Origin: Lucifuga dentata
Lineage: Eukaryota; Chordata; Actinopteri; Ophidiiformes; Bythitidae
Assembly: GCA_014773175.1 (NCBI GenBank)
Contig: VXCM01000239.1
Coordinates: forward strand, 82,988-146,987
Reading direction: 5' to 3'
Length of the DNA stretch: 64,000 bases
Shown: in pieces, positions 12,587 to 25,000 of the stretch
Layout: each line of letters begins with the position of its first letter
Position numbering within the stretch: the stretch's first letter is position 1
Position numbers and translations under genes: made by a program
The notes under the pieces: generated by a model
What the model saw: only the letters and a program-made list of their open reading frames with translations
Told to the model about the DNA's origin: nothing
The model's database searches: none

Positions 12587-15500
12587 ATGCCGGCAGAGGA
12601 ATCTCAGGGTGGGTTTAAACTCATAACACGGGACAGTTGTGACTACCGTGACTAGAACATTGTTGTCTGTGTGAGACTTGGCTTTTGATTTTGACTTTTT
12701 ATATATTCAGTAAAAGTTGCAGTAACTCAACTGTTGGTTAGCATTAGTGCCTAAGCTCAATGCTAGGGCTAACTGACGGAGGTATGCTAACAGCTGGTAA
12801 TACACAAAACAAAGTTTCTCAACCTCGGGGTCGGGACCCCACAGGAGGCCGCTTGATATCGTAGGCGAATTACAGGATATTTTTGCTGATTTCTACAGAC
12901 AAGAGGACTTTTCCAAGACTTCTGAACTGTTGAAAACTTGATGAATATATCTGAAACATGCATTTTTTTAATCGAATTGTTAAAAAGCAGTTATTTAGTA
13001 ATCCTAAATGTAATAAGGTAGTCTCATTCAGTATGTTTACATGAGAAATTGCAGAGGGCTTATTTCAATTATAAGACAATGGATTGATTACATGATTTAG
13101 TAAATTGATTTAAAATCACATAATCTAGATCTGTTACTCAGAGTGTGCCAATGTTGAGTTATGCTGATTTCAAAGTAGCTATGGTTCTATGGTTTTACAT
13201 GACATTTGAAAAAAACATCTGAAAAAACAGCATGGTTGAATAAGTACATCTAAAGTTAAAAATGTCCTGTGTCCTGACATCATATACTATGTTTCAATGT
13301 GATTAGAGAGGACTACATCTTGAGTTATGCTATGCCATGCACACGTTAATTTACTCAAATTCACACTAGAGCTTTAAGTGTTGGAGTCATGAGCATGTTG
13401 AGACCAGACACAAGGCAGAAAAGGATGAGAAACACTGTGATAAATTTAAATTACTTTACATCATTGTTTTTTTTATTTTCAGGTGTTACCAAAATCGTGG
13501 ACAACATTGCAAGGCTTTCACCGGACCTGTTGTCTGAAGCAGTATGTTTTATCTCTCTATTCACTTATTTGTATCCCCATGCTAGCTAAAGATAAATTTA
13601 ATATTTTTACAAATGGCCTTTAGTTTTTGATTACAATTGTAGTGATAATATTCAAATTCAACAATATAAATTTAAATCCTTAAAACACACTTGCAGTGAT
13701 TTTGATGATTTTCAAAAATTGAACGTGATTAAAGGTTTGAATTGATTACCTTTGCAAGTGTATTCCTAAAGGCCAGTGTGTATTTCACCAGGGTTTGTCA
13801 TATGGTTACCACTTATGGGAAAATAAGCTATGGCTGCAAAAAATAGCTGTATGATCACAATGAAAAAGGTACCAGTTTTTTGAATAGTGGCTGTTATTTC
13901 GTAATACATTTCATACAGCATGAAAAGTGTAAATACCAATGATTTCTATTAATTTCTTCTGAAGGTTTTTATTGGTGATGTTCCTGAGCTGAACATTGAC
14001 AGTTGTGATAGTGCAGCTATTGGGATGTTAAATATAAGCTATTAGCAGATACTGTATGATCTGCATAAATTGCATGGGGTGTTGAGTTGTTGCCTGAGAG
14101 GTTGTAGTTCTGTTAACTAATTGTATAATCTTCACAGTGTCAGCACATTCTGACTTATCTTCAAGGGCAGATCCCAGGGGTAGATTCAACTGAAATCTCT
14201 GATGTGAGTCAACATTTCCATAGAGTTTTTAACACTGAGTTGACCATCTTCACAAGTTCCTCTTTCATAACTTGTTTTTTTGTTCTCGGCAGAGATTTCA
14301 GAGAGCTGGAGTCAGACTTGACCACGAAAATCTACAGAACATTATCAGATTTCTCTTATTAACATTCAGGTATCTGTTATCCTGTTGTTGCTTCTGAATT
14401 TACTGTTTTTGTGTTCTCCCTTGTAAATCCACAGTAACGTTTTCCAATATTAATCACATCCATGTTTGCATGCTGATCATATTGAATGCTACAGTCCTGC
14501 AAAAGGCTAAATTAGTAGTCGCCAACCCGTCAATTGCGATCGAGAGGTACATCTTCACCACGTTCAAAGTTGATCTTTAAAGGTTAAAACTTAATTGCTA
14601 CTATCTACCAATCTCTTTGGCTTCGACAAGACCCATTTGGTACGGTGTTATGATACGTTTTACAGTGCCCTGATTGGTTCAATCCCATTCCAATCAAATC
14701 TTCAACCAGGATAGCAGTTTACAGAGACCAGATTAGCTATGATGGAGGAGAAACACCGAAAGAAGTCTAAAGCTTACAACTTTCACTCTGAATGGGAACA
14801 TGACTTTTTGTTAAGACAAACCCATCTGCCTTATCTGTCATCAAGCTGCTGCTCTCGCAAAAAAAAAAAAAAAAAAAANAAAAAGAGGCAACTTAGAGTG
14901 TCGCCACATCACAAGCCACCCAAAAGCACAACAAGCCAGTGGACAAAAATAAGGCAGCAACCGAGGCATCATTTCATATGAGTCGCCCTTTGGCTAAACA
15001 CTTTACAGATGGAGAGTTGTTTAAGGAATAAAAAGATATAGAATTATTCCACATTTGATCTTCTGTATGGGCTTTTATTTCTTAAGTTTCTAAAAGAGAG
15101 ATATTTGCTTTTAGTCTGACATGAAAAGTGCTCTTGGCTTAGAAAAGGTTGGCAACCACTGGGCTACAACATGCATGAAGAAGTGCGTTTTTGTACTGTG
15201 GATGCGGTAATAAAAAGTTTGTATTTCTAGGTCTGCTGGGAAGAGCAACCTCTCTGCAGATGAGCTTGTGTCAAGGCTGGAAGAAGGCAAGAGCAAGTGG
15301 CCCAAGGCTTCCCTGCAGGTGATGCACAGGTTATGGAGTGAACAGGGCACATCGGTCCACGCTCAGCAGGAAGCCTACGCCATGCTCAGCATTGGCCAGG
15401 TACGTACATCCAGGTTCAAACTCAATACGGCAGCCTCACTTATTTTAAACTTGGAGAACTGCCTGGAGAACTGTGACAAAGTGCTGACAATAAAATCAGT

Positions 15501-17096
15501 CTTGCTGCATGTTTGTAGTTGGTAGATATGCAGTGGAAACTTGGCATGGCGGTGAGTTCTGACTCCTGCCGCTCTCTCAACTCCCCATACGTGTCTCTGC
15601 TGCTGAAGATCGCTGAGCCCTCAGGACAGATCTGCCAGAAGTCTTTCGAGATGACCATTCCACAGTTCCAGGTCTGTAGGTCCTTGGTGATAATTCCGTA
15701 AACGTCATTAAGCGTTTCGGTTGAGATTTGATTTGTGTCGAATTAAGACGCTTCAGAGTCAGCTGAAAGAAAAGATTTCATTCACAAGCAAACGTGATTA
15801 GTCTTTTGCCTATACTACCACACTATTTCATTAGACATCACAGTCTGCTCTTTCATTTGCATTTCTATGCAGAGTTGAAAGGAAGAGTTATAAAAATATA
15901 AAGCGGTCATTCTGGATGAAAGCAAATCTGTTCCCAAATAAATCTATATGTGGGAAATATTACATTATCATCTTTCTATATAATTATTTTGTGACAAAAG
16001 TCTCATAAATATTGTGCTTTGCAGCTGTTTTATTGTGAAAATGTGAAATTGTGATTTTTTACTGGTAAAACTCTTAAAGGACCACCCATTTTGCTTGTTT
16101 GAGCTTAATATATTAAATTTTCATACACATAACGTTACTGACAATCATTTCCCAAAGCATACTACTGGAACAGTGATTTTAAAAAATGTTCTTCCTACCT
16201 TCCAGACCGCCACTGGTTTCAGTTCATTCTGGTACGCTATTAAAATCAACTTGCTGATACTTGAAACATTCTTGGGATAGGTAATCCATCATCGTGAACA
16301 AGATGTATATTCAGGTTTTTTTTTTAAGTTATGTAATTCTGGCATTTAAGCGCAGTAAAAAGCGCAGAGTGAATGTATGTATCCACCAGGGAATATATTC
16401 CCAAAAGAAGACGTGCGTTTATTGTAAAATTTAAATGACCGTGACTTCATAATTTTGCGTAACTATTAGCAGGTGAAACATCGATTTTTAAGGTGGGTGT
16501 AGTGCTTGAATATTCGATTTTGAAATATTAAGAGATTTTGCAAAATATCAGGAAAGCTGAAATACGGTTTTATGCTTTGGGAAATGATTGTTANGAGATT
16601 TTGCAAAATATCAGGAAAGCTGAAATACGGTTTTATGCTTTGGGAAATGATTGTTAGTAACGTAACATGTATGAAAATTGAATATATACGGCTCAAACGT
16701 ACAAACTATTTTGTATTTGCATTTTGTGGTATGGTCCTTTAAGTGTTTTCCCAGTGAAAAATTGCAATTTCAAACATAAAAATCATTTTGACTTGATGCA
16801 GGAACATGTGATTTTGAATACTTATGTATATATCATAACACATTCATATTGATATAAATCCATGGTAATTATCAAAGTATTAATGTTGTCATATCCCACA
16901 TGCTTACCCCTTAATATTTTCTCGTTTGAATACAGTGTTTACTTCCCACTCATCTATGACAGAGTCGTGCTTTTGCTTTCATAGCACATCAGTGTGAGCA
17001 ATCAATAAATGTCATTGATTTTGCCATTATTTTTGTTCTCTGCAGAACTTTCACAAGCAGTTCAAGGAGATGGCTGCTGTTATGGAGACTGTATGA
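12587..17096 (+). CDS. commd6: COMM domain-containing protein 6 (COMMD6), complete, long form
   Basis: COMMD proteins assemble into the ring of the Commander/CCC complex for endosomal cargo recycling and are linked to NF-kB control. Seven coding exons: 12587-12608, 13483-13541, 14138-14203, 14293-14369, 15231-15399, 15519-15671 and 17046-17096 (597 nt, 198 aa, phases consistent). The start ATGCCGGCAGAGG has A at -3. The COMM domain is residues about 132-198, beginning LVDMQWKLGMAVSSDSC and ending with FEMTIPQFQ, NFHKQFKE and METV, nearly identical to human COMMD6. Residues 1-131 form an N-terminal helical (HN) region (VTKIVDNIARLSP, FQRAGVRLDHENLQ, LVSRLEEGKSKWP) that the 85-residue human isoform largely lacks. 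All exons have standard AG acceptors; the exon 6 donor GTCTGT is weak. Confidence 0.94.
12810..13437. mobile_element. Possible hAT-like element in commd6 intron 1
   Basis: The left end CAAAGTTTCTCAACC and, on the other strand, the right end CAGTGTTTCTCATCC match at 12 of 15 positions and resemble hAT ends. The GGGGTCGGGACCCC motif just inside occurs in fish repeats. No convincing target duplication. Confidence 0.45.
14513..15161 (+). mobile_element. hAT-like element with transposase N-terminal relic, commd6 intron 4
   Basis: Ends pair as TAGTAGTCGCCAACC and, inverted, CAGTGGTTGCCAACC. Flanks GGCTAAAT (14505-14512) and GGCTACAA (15162-15169) agree at 6 of 8 bases, as expected for a decayed 8-bp hAT duplication. 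A short frame at 14739 encodes MMEEKHRKKSKAYNFHSEWE, resembling the KKxKxYxFxxEWE start of hAT transposases of the GTF2IRD2/ZBED kind. It is broken after about 40 codons by an A-tract containing N14879. Confidence 0.65.
16074..16742 (+). mobile_element. TTAA element copy C, commd6 intron 6
   Basis: Full-length copy flanked by TTAA on both sides: TTAAAGGACCACCC to TGTGGTATGGTCCTTTAA. Shows all family blocks in order: TTTGAGCTTAAT, CCTACCTTCCAGACCGCC, GGTAATCCATCAT, CACCAGGGAATATATTCCC, TAAGGTGGGTGTAGTGC, GGCTCAAACG. A 62-bp duplication around N16594 lengthens it artificially. Confidence 0.85.
16532..16656. repeat. Perfect 62-bp direct duplication around N16594, assembly join
   Basis: The block GAGATTTTGCAAAATATCAG through GAAATGATTGTTA occurs identically on both sides of the N. 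It lies inside a repeat with many near-copies, where short-read contigs would break. Confidence 0.8.
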
Positions 17097-18017
17097 TGGC
17101 CACAAGCACATCCATATGTGCATCTGTTACAACAGGAACACACTCCGGCTGATGTGAAATTAAAATGAAGAATACCTTGGCATGTCGTTTTGCCAACTTG
17201 TGGACAGAAATGGCCGCAAATATCAGTTGCCCTTTAAAGGGGGATTCCACTGATTTTACACATCAAATTCAATTCAGACTCTACTGCAATGATTTTAATA
17301 TGCTGTTCATATTACGTTTGAGTCCTTTGACGCTGGGGAAGAGCCGCACTGAATGAGCGGAGTTCTCTTAATGATGGGTCTCACAAAGCCCATTAGCTCC
17401 TAAAGTGTTACGCTTCAGCACTTCAGCTGTAAAAAAAAAACTGATTAAAAACATGTTCCTGCTTTGAATGCCAAGATCCAGGTATGACAAGTTTCATTTT
17501 AGGGACACTAACATGTAATATATATTGTGCAGGTGCCATATTTCTTGTAATGAGTGTCTAACATTTATATGGTTTATTTTAATTTGACAGAGTTGGAATA
17601 AAATTTTCAGTTGTACTTGGTACTTTTTGACTACACAGAATAAAAGTACATGAGCAAAATAAAGCCAGCTGTTACATGTATCGCTATATATATTTTTCAT
17701 TGAGGATAGGAACTAATAATACCACCTAACTGGTCTTACAGCGTTGTTTATACTGTATGGTGGTTGCTAACTAAAAACTCATTTTTGTCCTGCAATGTGT
17801 CTTTAAGTTTGAAAATTTATGGAGTTATGTTATTCACATGAGCTGTTTACAGTAACACTTCATGATTTGTGTTAATGACTTAATTATAAGACCAATTATT
17901 GTGTTTTGTGTTTTCCATGTACTGGTACGCATATGGTTTGATTTTGAGTAGGACTTTGCCTTTTTTCTACTTTTGTCTTTTTTTCACTTGGGTATCACTT
18001 AATGGTGATGCAATAAA
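17097..18017 (+). other. commd6 3' untranslated region with polyadenylation signals
   Basis: After the TGA at 17094-17096 there are AATAAA hexamers at 17597-17602, 17639-17644 and 17658-17663, with another at 18012-18017. The cluster at 17.6 kb is the most likely 3' end (about 560 nt UTR). No other coding exon seen. Confidence 0.5.
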
Positions 18018-18614
18018 TAATCAGCAAGTAGTTATAAATCTGTATTGAATGGTTATTTCATTCCAAGTTTACAGCTCAGAACAAGCAAAAGCATAAATAT
18101 GTGGACTTCTTTGATTTTCTGTCATTCTTCATTGTATTGTTCTTTACATGGTGAACATATTGTTTTGACCTATTTTTGCACAACTGTTTCAAGGAAGTTT
18201 TGTTCCCACCTGAATCGACTGGTTGATTGGATTGTTAGTATGACTACTCAAAATGCTCCAAACCGATTTTGATGAAACTTGGAGGAAGGGTGGAGCATGG
18301 TCCAGGGAAGATCCCATTAAATTCTGGGTACCAAATGATTTCTTAACATTGTAAGATCATTTAGCATTTTTTTTTTTTTTGATATTTTTGTCAATTTCTT
18401 CAAAGGTAATAAATCAATGAAAATAAAAATCTGGCATATTTATTGCTTGATAAACTATCAATTCAAAAACTTCCATGATAAACTTAAAAACTTATGTTTC
18501 CTATGACAAAACCATTAAGTCTTCTTCTTCTTCTTTGTATAACTGCATGTAGTGGTTTGCACTGTTGCCTCAGCAAGAAGGTCCTGGGTTTGAATCTTTG
18601 TCACCCCCAGTGGA

Positions 18615-19260
18615 TTAAAGGACCATAACACCCATTTTGCATGTTTGAGTCCAATATATTCAATTTTCATACACATAATGTTACTGACAATCATTTCTCA
18701 AAGCATACTACTGGAATGANAATATATTCAATTTTCATACACATAATGTTACTGACAATCATTTCTCAAAGCATACTACTGGAATGATGAGTTAAAAAAT
18801 GTTTTCCAACCTTCCAGACCTCCACTGGCTTCAGTTCATTCTGGTACGCTATTAAAACAACTTGTTGAAACTTGAAATGTTCTTGGGATAGGTAATCCAT
18901 CATCACCAACAACACGTGTATTCAGGTTTTTTCGAATTGTCATAATTTTAGTGTTGAAGCACAAATTGCGGAGTGAATGTATGTCTCCATTGGGGAATAT
19001 CGTACCAAAAGAAGAGCTGTGTTTATTAAAAAATTTTAATGACCGTGACTTCATAAGGCTGCGTAACTATTTGCAGGTGACACATTGATTTTTAAGGTGG
19101 GTGTATCGCTTGAATATTTGATTTTGAAATATTAAGAGACTTTACAAAATATCAGGAAAGCTGAAATATGGTTTTATCCTTTGGGAAATGATTGGCAATA
19201 ACCTTACGTACATAAAATTGATGGGCTCAAAAATGCAAAATGGGTTGTATGGTCCTTTAA
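18615..19260 (+). mobile_element. TTAA element copy D
   Basis: TTAA-flanked, with ends TTAAAGGACCATAACACC and GTTGTATGGTCCTTTAA and the complete set of internal blocks. Contains a 67-bp duplicated assembly join at N18720. Confidence 0.85.
18653..18787. repeat. Perfect 67-bp direct duplication around N18720, assembly join
   Basis: AATATATTCAATTTTCATAC through CTACTGGAATGA is repeated exactly on either side of the single N inside TTAA copy D. Confidence 0.8.
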
Positions 19261-19436
19261 CGCTGATCATCCCCAGTGGAGATAGTATGAAAAAATCTAT
19301 TCTCATTGTAAGTTTCAATTAAATTTTGCTTTCATGCACAGTAGACAGTTAACATCAAGCAAATACCATTATAAATACACAAAACACCAAAACAAAACCA
19401 TGGTTCAGAACGTTACTAGATAGGGCCCCATGACCA

Positions 19437-19462
19437 TGTGTGTGTGTGTGTGTGTGTGTGTA
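19437..19462. repeat. (TG)n microsatellite
   Basis: About 13 uninterrupted TG units. Confidence 0.9.
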
Positions 19463-19825
19463 TACTTGGAGACCTATAATCTGAAAACCTTTGAGAACCC
19501 CTGCTGGTCTCCAGTTTGTGTTTAACGGGCTGTGGGGAGGATAGTGGCTACTGTTTCAATGATGAGGTTATATATGGCATGGCCACTGTGCTATTTCTGG
19601 GACAGAGGGAGCGCTTGAAACTATGACATTTGGTAGGAGAGGGAATTCCTGCACCGCACAATGCACATTTAACTGTAATTACATCTACCCAGAAATGTTA
19701 TTCAGCAAAACCTGTTTGCATACAGTGAGCTTGTAAAGTGTGGGTGTATTGAATATTGAACTACTGCATATGACTCACTGCCAACATACTTGGCAAAGTG
19801 TCTGCCTTGCTATAGAGAAGTGGAT

Positions 19826-20361
19826 TTACAGGACCACACCAGTGGTTTTGCATGTTTGATCCCAATATGTAGAACCTGCACACACATCATTTTACTGACG
19901 ACCACTTTCCAAAACATACTACTGGAGCTATAAATATTATAGTTGTTTGTTTTCTATGTTTCAGACTGTCATTCGCTTCAGTTCATTCCACTGTGCTATT
20001 AAAAGCAACTTGTAGAGACTTGACACGTGCTTGAGATAAGTGATCTATCACAGTGAACGTGACATCTGTTCAATTTTTTTTAAAATTAACTTTATTTACC
20101 TAGTCCTTCACAGAGCTGCATTAAAAAAAAAAAAAATCCCATGGGAAGATTAAAAATGACCAATCTAATTTAGATGTATGTGTTAGCAAACTGAACATTG
20201 AAGTTTAAGGTGGGTGTATCACCTAAATATTTTCTGCAGAAAGATTAGGGGATTTGTTACAATACGATTTTATGTTTTGGAAAATGGTTGTCAATAACGT
20301 AACATGTATAAGTATTCATTGTGGTTAATAAACACGCAAAATCACCGGTATGGTCCTTTAA
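19826..20361 (+). mobile_element. TTAA element copy E, upstream of tbc1d4
   Basis: Left end decayed (TTACAGGACCACACCAG); right end intact (CACCGGTATGGTCCTTTAA). Contains CATTCGCTTCAGTTCATTCC and TAAGGTGGGTGTATCACC. It abuts the GC-richer tbc1d4 promoter region, about 0.8 kb before the start codon. Confidence 0.8.
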
Positions 20362-21169
20362 GTACCTGGACTGCCACAAGGACACCGTACCCACATGAAG
20401 CATAAGGTAGTTCTTGTGCACATTGGGAAAGGCGGAGCTTCGCCTCCGTCACGTTGCACGCATCCACCCAGCGTGCCCTGCCCACTCCTCTGGCACATGG
20501 GACGGGTGGAAGGGATGCCGACGCGCAAAAGCCGCTCCGCCTCCAAGGCGTTGTGGAAGGAAGGATAACAGACGGAAGGCTGCTTGAAAGCGATCAGCAA
20601 GCATCAATATGCATCTTATAGACGCTAACAAAGGAAAATACACGTGAACGAGATCAGTTTATATGCGGGTGGATTCTTTTTTTAGGAACCGGGAACTTCT
20701 GCGTCGTGGGGTTTTGCGCTGAAGAAAAGCGCCCAGAAATCAGATTTCTCTTTTACACTGGAGGCTTTCAAAGCCACGTTTTAGCAGCAGGGCTGGTGGG
20801 ACAGTACAGTAGAGGACTGTTTGGTGTTTGACTCGCTGCCCACGCAAACAGCGGCGAGCCCAAGCCACAATTCCGTACGTGTGTAAGGAAAGTGTGTAGG
20901 TAAAGGTGGATGACGTTAAGGAATCCTCCGCGGAGGGCTTTGAGGCTTCTGGATATGAGCTGCTGCAGCTGGTCGACATGCGAGCACATGCTGGTTTGTG
21001 CGTGTAATCGTCAGGCGAACTTTCACTGAGGATGTGGACATAAACGCTGTAAATCAGCTAATCTGACCGTTAGGTGAGGCTCGGCAGGGCAGAATGATAG
21101 ATCGCATGTTCGGTTTTTGAAAGTAGTCTTCTCACGTTGCTGTCAGCGAGCTCTGGGTGGAACGTCGAC
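20362..21169 (+). promoter_or_regulatory. tbc1d4 promoter and 5' leader region
   Basis: Clearly richer in GC and CpG than the flanking DNA, running up to the tbc1d4 start codon. No TATA box could be assigned. Short open frames on the minus strand here look like composition effects. The transcription start cannot be fixed from sequence alone. Confidence 0.5.
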
Positions 21170-21568
21170 ATGGAGTGTCAGGATGAGAAGGAGAACAGCC
21201 CCCCCAAGTCTGACAGGAGGTTCGCCTTGAGTTACATCGGCTGGTCCTCGCTGGACAGGCGGACCACGCTGCCCATGCTGCCGTGGCTGGTGGCTGAGAT
21301 CCGGAGGAGAAGCGAGAAGGGGGACTGCGGTCCCGGTGTGCAGCCGAGAGAAGTTGAGCTGGTCCTGAACCCCCCCTTCATCCGATGCGTGCCCTCCAAC
21401 AATAACAACTCCTCCGTCTTCATATTCGAGCATAAATCACAGCTCATCTCTCGCTTCATTCATAACAGCAATGATCTCAGCTATTTCGCCTACCTGCTCC
21501 GGGGCCAACCGGACAACCCCGAGTCCGAGATGTCTTGTCACGTCTTCAAGGCCCGCGACCCCAACCAG
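21170..21568 (+). CDS. tbc1d4: tbc1d4 exon 1 (N-terminus and start of PTB1)
   Basis: 133 codons from [13 protein letters not shown] to DPNQ/V, with donor GTAAGC. The ATG at 21170 is chosen because the frame upstream has only a TTG and no conserved sequence. Contains [19 protein letters not shown] and [17 protein letters not shown], near-identical to human AS160. It lacks the proline-rich insert seen in the human N-terminus, which accounts for part of the length difference. Confidence 0.95.
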
Positions 21569-21959
21569 GTAAGCCTGTCCGAGTCTGGACATGAATAGAC
21601 CTGCAGGAGCAACCGAGGACACACATCACAAACAAGTGCAAACACTGAGACAGTTTAACCAATACAGACTTCTGATTAAGTTTAACTTTTACAAACAAAA
21701 ACAAAAGAAATCAATATATTTATTATATTATTTCCAATGACCTTATTGTACTGAGCAGTATTGTCTCTATATTATAATTATATGTGTTTCAATGGAAAAA
21801 CACCTCCCATTATAATGATCTCATGATATTCCTTAGGGACAGAAAGATAATGTCCCAAAAGATCTATCCTATAATTCTGCTATGATGCCAGGGCTCAAAA
21901 AAAAAAAAAAAAAAAAAAAAAAANAAAAAAAAAATGCCAGGGCTCACAAGTGATATTTT

Positions 21960-22006
<47 letters not shown>

Positions 22007-25000
22007 CAATCAATCAATTTATTTGTTCCCAAAGAACAATTAATTGTGTAGCAGTGAAACAGAAAACACAGGATTAAAAACATAAAACACATAAACACAA
22101 AATATACATAAAAATAAGTGCAAACATATAGTACATAAGTTAAAATAAGGTAAATTTATAAGTTTAAAATGTACAATATATAAATGTACACACTTGCTAA
22201 TATGTTGTAATATTACAATGCATTGTCATGGACCTAATCCAGCTTTAACCATAAACACAAAATGAGAAAATCCTGAATTTAATGCTCCTTGATTACTGTG
22301 TCATTTAATTTCAATCTCAGACAGCAGATTAGTGTTTGGGCAAAACATGTTTGTATTTTTGGTATTAAGTATTTAGGCCGCCGGTTGTCAGGGATGATAC
22401 ACTGAGCATCCTGGATTTTGGGGATGGTGCCTTTGTCGTGACAAGAACTCGGGCGACACAATATTGAGTCAGCACATTTACATGCTATGATCAGCACGCC
22501 ATTCTTGAGTAACCAACGAAAATCTGGTAGACAGTTGAATTTCAGGAAGGTGGGAGTTGAGAGTCAATGTGCTGTCATGTTTTTTTTTTGTTTTGTTTTT
22601 GTTGAAATGTGTCTTGCAACATATGTCTGAGCTGGCACTTCACTCAATATCTGACTCCAGTGATACTGATGTGTGTCTGTGAGGAAAACTTAGTGACTGA
22701 GTGATAAAATCCATGTCGGGGGTAAGGCTTTAGGCAGTTTTTGTGGTTACGTACAGCACAGAATCACATGGTTTGGGATTGTGCCAAGATGGATTTTCCA
22801 CACAGTGTAAGACAAGTTGAAGTCTTGCTGCATTCGTCCATGTTCTGCTTGTTTCCTCAGTGAACCAGGAAACAGTCATAATACTGCTCGCTGATACGTA
22901 ATCGTAATGTTCATGTTTTTGTTGATGTGAAATGTGCTCATAGTGGCTGTATCACATTTCCTGTGGAACGTGCGAGGCCAGAGCAGGCTATTTGTCTGCT
23001 GGTGCAAGCTGATAGTAGAAGAAGAAGCGAGTGTGAGACATGCATGTTGGAGGTGGTCTGGCCCCACTACCGGGATACGAGTTAAAGGCATCTTGAACAT
23101 ACCTCAAGCTGCACGATTATGTAACAAAAACTGGTTTGGTTGCCAGCAGCTAGCAGCATGTGCGAGGTGAACCATGTGGAATGCATGTTTCATCCAGTCT
23201 GTAACGTGTTGCTTTTTAAAAACACCCTGTTACTAATCTGATTATTAACTAGTAATTTACTTTTTATAACACAGGCATTTTTATCACTTTTTTTTTCCCA
23301 GATGAGTTTCAAAACATGGTAGATGTTTTACTTTTGGAAGAGGAACATATTCTTAATCTGTTCATAGTTTATGGAATAACAGGTGAGGACAGACTTTTGA
23401 CAACAATTTTGTTTTAATAAGATGTGAAAGATTCAAATAAAATAACTGCATGTGGGCGTAATTAGCTCAAAGACAAATAATAGAAAGCTATTAGATTATC
23501 CAGACATGGAAAACAACACCAGTGCTAATATAAAAGTGGAATGCTTCTTTGTGTATCTTCCTTTATTTGAAATATTGGATATGTTTTACTTCTTCAGCCT
23601 GAAATACAAGACCAGCCCTCATGAATCCATCTTAAAGGTTATTGATCCAACCATAATGACCTCAGCCAAGGAGGTTATGTGATTACTGGCGCTTGTTTGT
23701 CTGTTTGTTAAAATCTTGAAAAGTTATGGGCGAATTTGGATGAAATTTGGGGCAGATAGATTATGTTGAGAGGAAGCAGTGATTAAATTTTGGAGTTGAT
23801 CTAGATCATATGCTGGATCCGGGATCCAAAAGAAGTTTTTATTAGCCTATAAAATCAGTGGTAATTATCCAATTCCAATGAAATGTAGCTGCAGATACAC
23901 TTACACACATTAATTACATGATTGTGTATAGAAATACATGGCTAATATTGTTTCATAAGAAAATTTAATTTATTATTTATGTAAAAAGTTATTGTAAATA
24001 GATTATGACAATAAAAATTTGATTTGCTGGCATGAAATGTGGAAACTTGGTAAAATATTTGACATAAATACAGATTTTTGGGTGATATATGGCTCTTACA
24101 TGGGGGGATTAATCAGGAATTTTGTTGGCCTTGGTGGAGGTATGCGCTCTTGGCGTGCATTCTTGTTAAAAATGCATTAGATGTAGCCAGTCTGACAATT
24201 AAGGCCCAGTTAGTCATTGATCCACCATAGTATGGACTGTGGATTTGTGTAACCATGACGACAGGCCAATCACATTTTACCGTAATAGCAACACAAATCT
24301 TGAATAAAACATGAGAGCTACGCAATTCAAATAAACAGAGTGCGATGGAGAGTTAAGCTATAACCTTTTACCTGGCTCAGAGTCTGGGATACTCATTTAC
24401 CTCCTCAGCGAGACGGCATGGCTGCAGGCACAAATAGAACACTGACTCAAAAGTCAGCAAAACACAGACTGAGCCTGCACAGTGTAAACTTTTTTTTTTT
24501 AACTTAAGAAAAGAATATGCTGATGACCTGATGACTGTCTGCTAACATGATTAAGTTTCTTGCAAAAAGAGAAATCAGAGAACAGAGATTCTTGTCTGGT
24601 GTTGTGAGCTTCTGATAACGTGGATCAGTGAGCTGCTGCATTGACAGTGACTAGCAGCCAGGCTGAATTTTTGTTTCATTGTAATCTGTTTTACAACCAA
24701 ACCAGCTTAGGCATTTACAGTAATTCATTGTTAAAGTACCACACTGGTGATTTTGCATGTTTAAGCCAAATAAATGTTACTGACATACACATTGCATTAC
24801 CGACAACCATTTTCCAAAACATAAAGTAACATGTTTTGCTAGTTTTTCTATTATTTTACCAAATCCCCTAATCTTTCTAAATCAAATATTCAGGTGATAC
24901 TCTCACCATAAAATTCAATGTTTTACCTGTTCACGTCCGGGACGGTCATTTTTAATTTCTCGGTCAAAGCCTTCTTCTCCTGGGACTACATTCCCTGGTG

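Larger units (their letters stand above)
12609..17045 (+). other. commd6 introns
   Basis: Intron 1 contains a possible hAT-like remnant (12810-13437). Intron 4 contains a hAT-like element with a transposase relic (14513-15161) and a T/A tract broken by N14879. Intron 6 contains TTAA element copy C (16074-16742) with a duplicated join at N16594. No nested gene was seen. Confidence 0.6.
18018..20361. other. commd6-tbc1d4 intergenic region
   Basis: Mostly repeats: a GATGAAACTTGGAGGAAGGG segment near 18270 related to a dispersed fish repeat also seen at 23.7 kb and 32.5 kb, TTAA copies D and E, and a (TG)n run at 19437-19462. No gene found. Confidence 0.55.

Noticed and set aside
21137..21169. 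Upstream TTG start for tbc1d4
   Set aside because: Not an ATG; the ATG at 21170 fits and the upstream residues are not conserved.
21143..21433. Long minus-strand frames opposite tbc1d4 exon 1
   Set aside because: GC-rich shadows of the real exon; the plus strand matches TBC1D4.
21959..22018. Regular ATCA units considered as a CRISPR or satellite array
   Set aside because: A 4-bp simple repeat without spacers, in a vertebrate intron.
22876..23170. Overlapping frames in tbc1d4 intron 1
   Set aside because: No matching exons in TBC1D4 and no domain; treated as chance.
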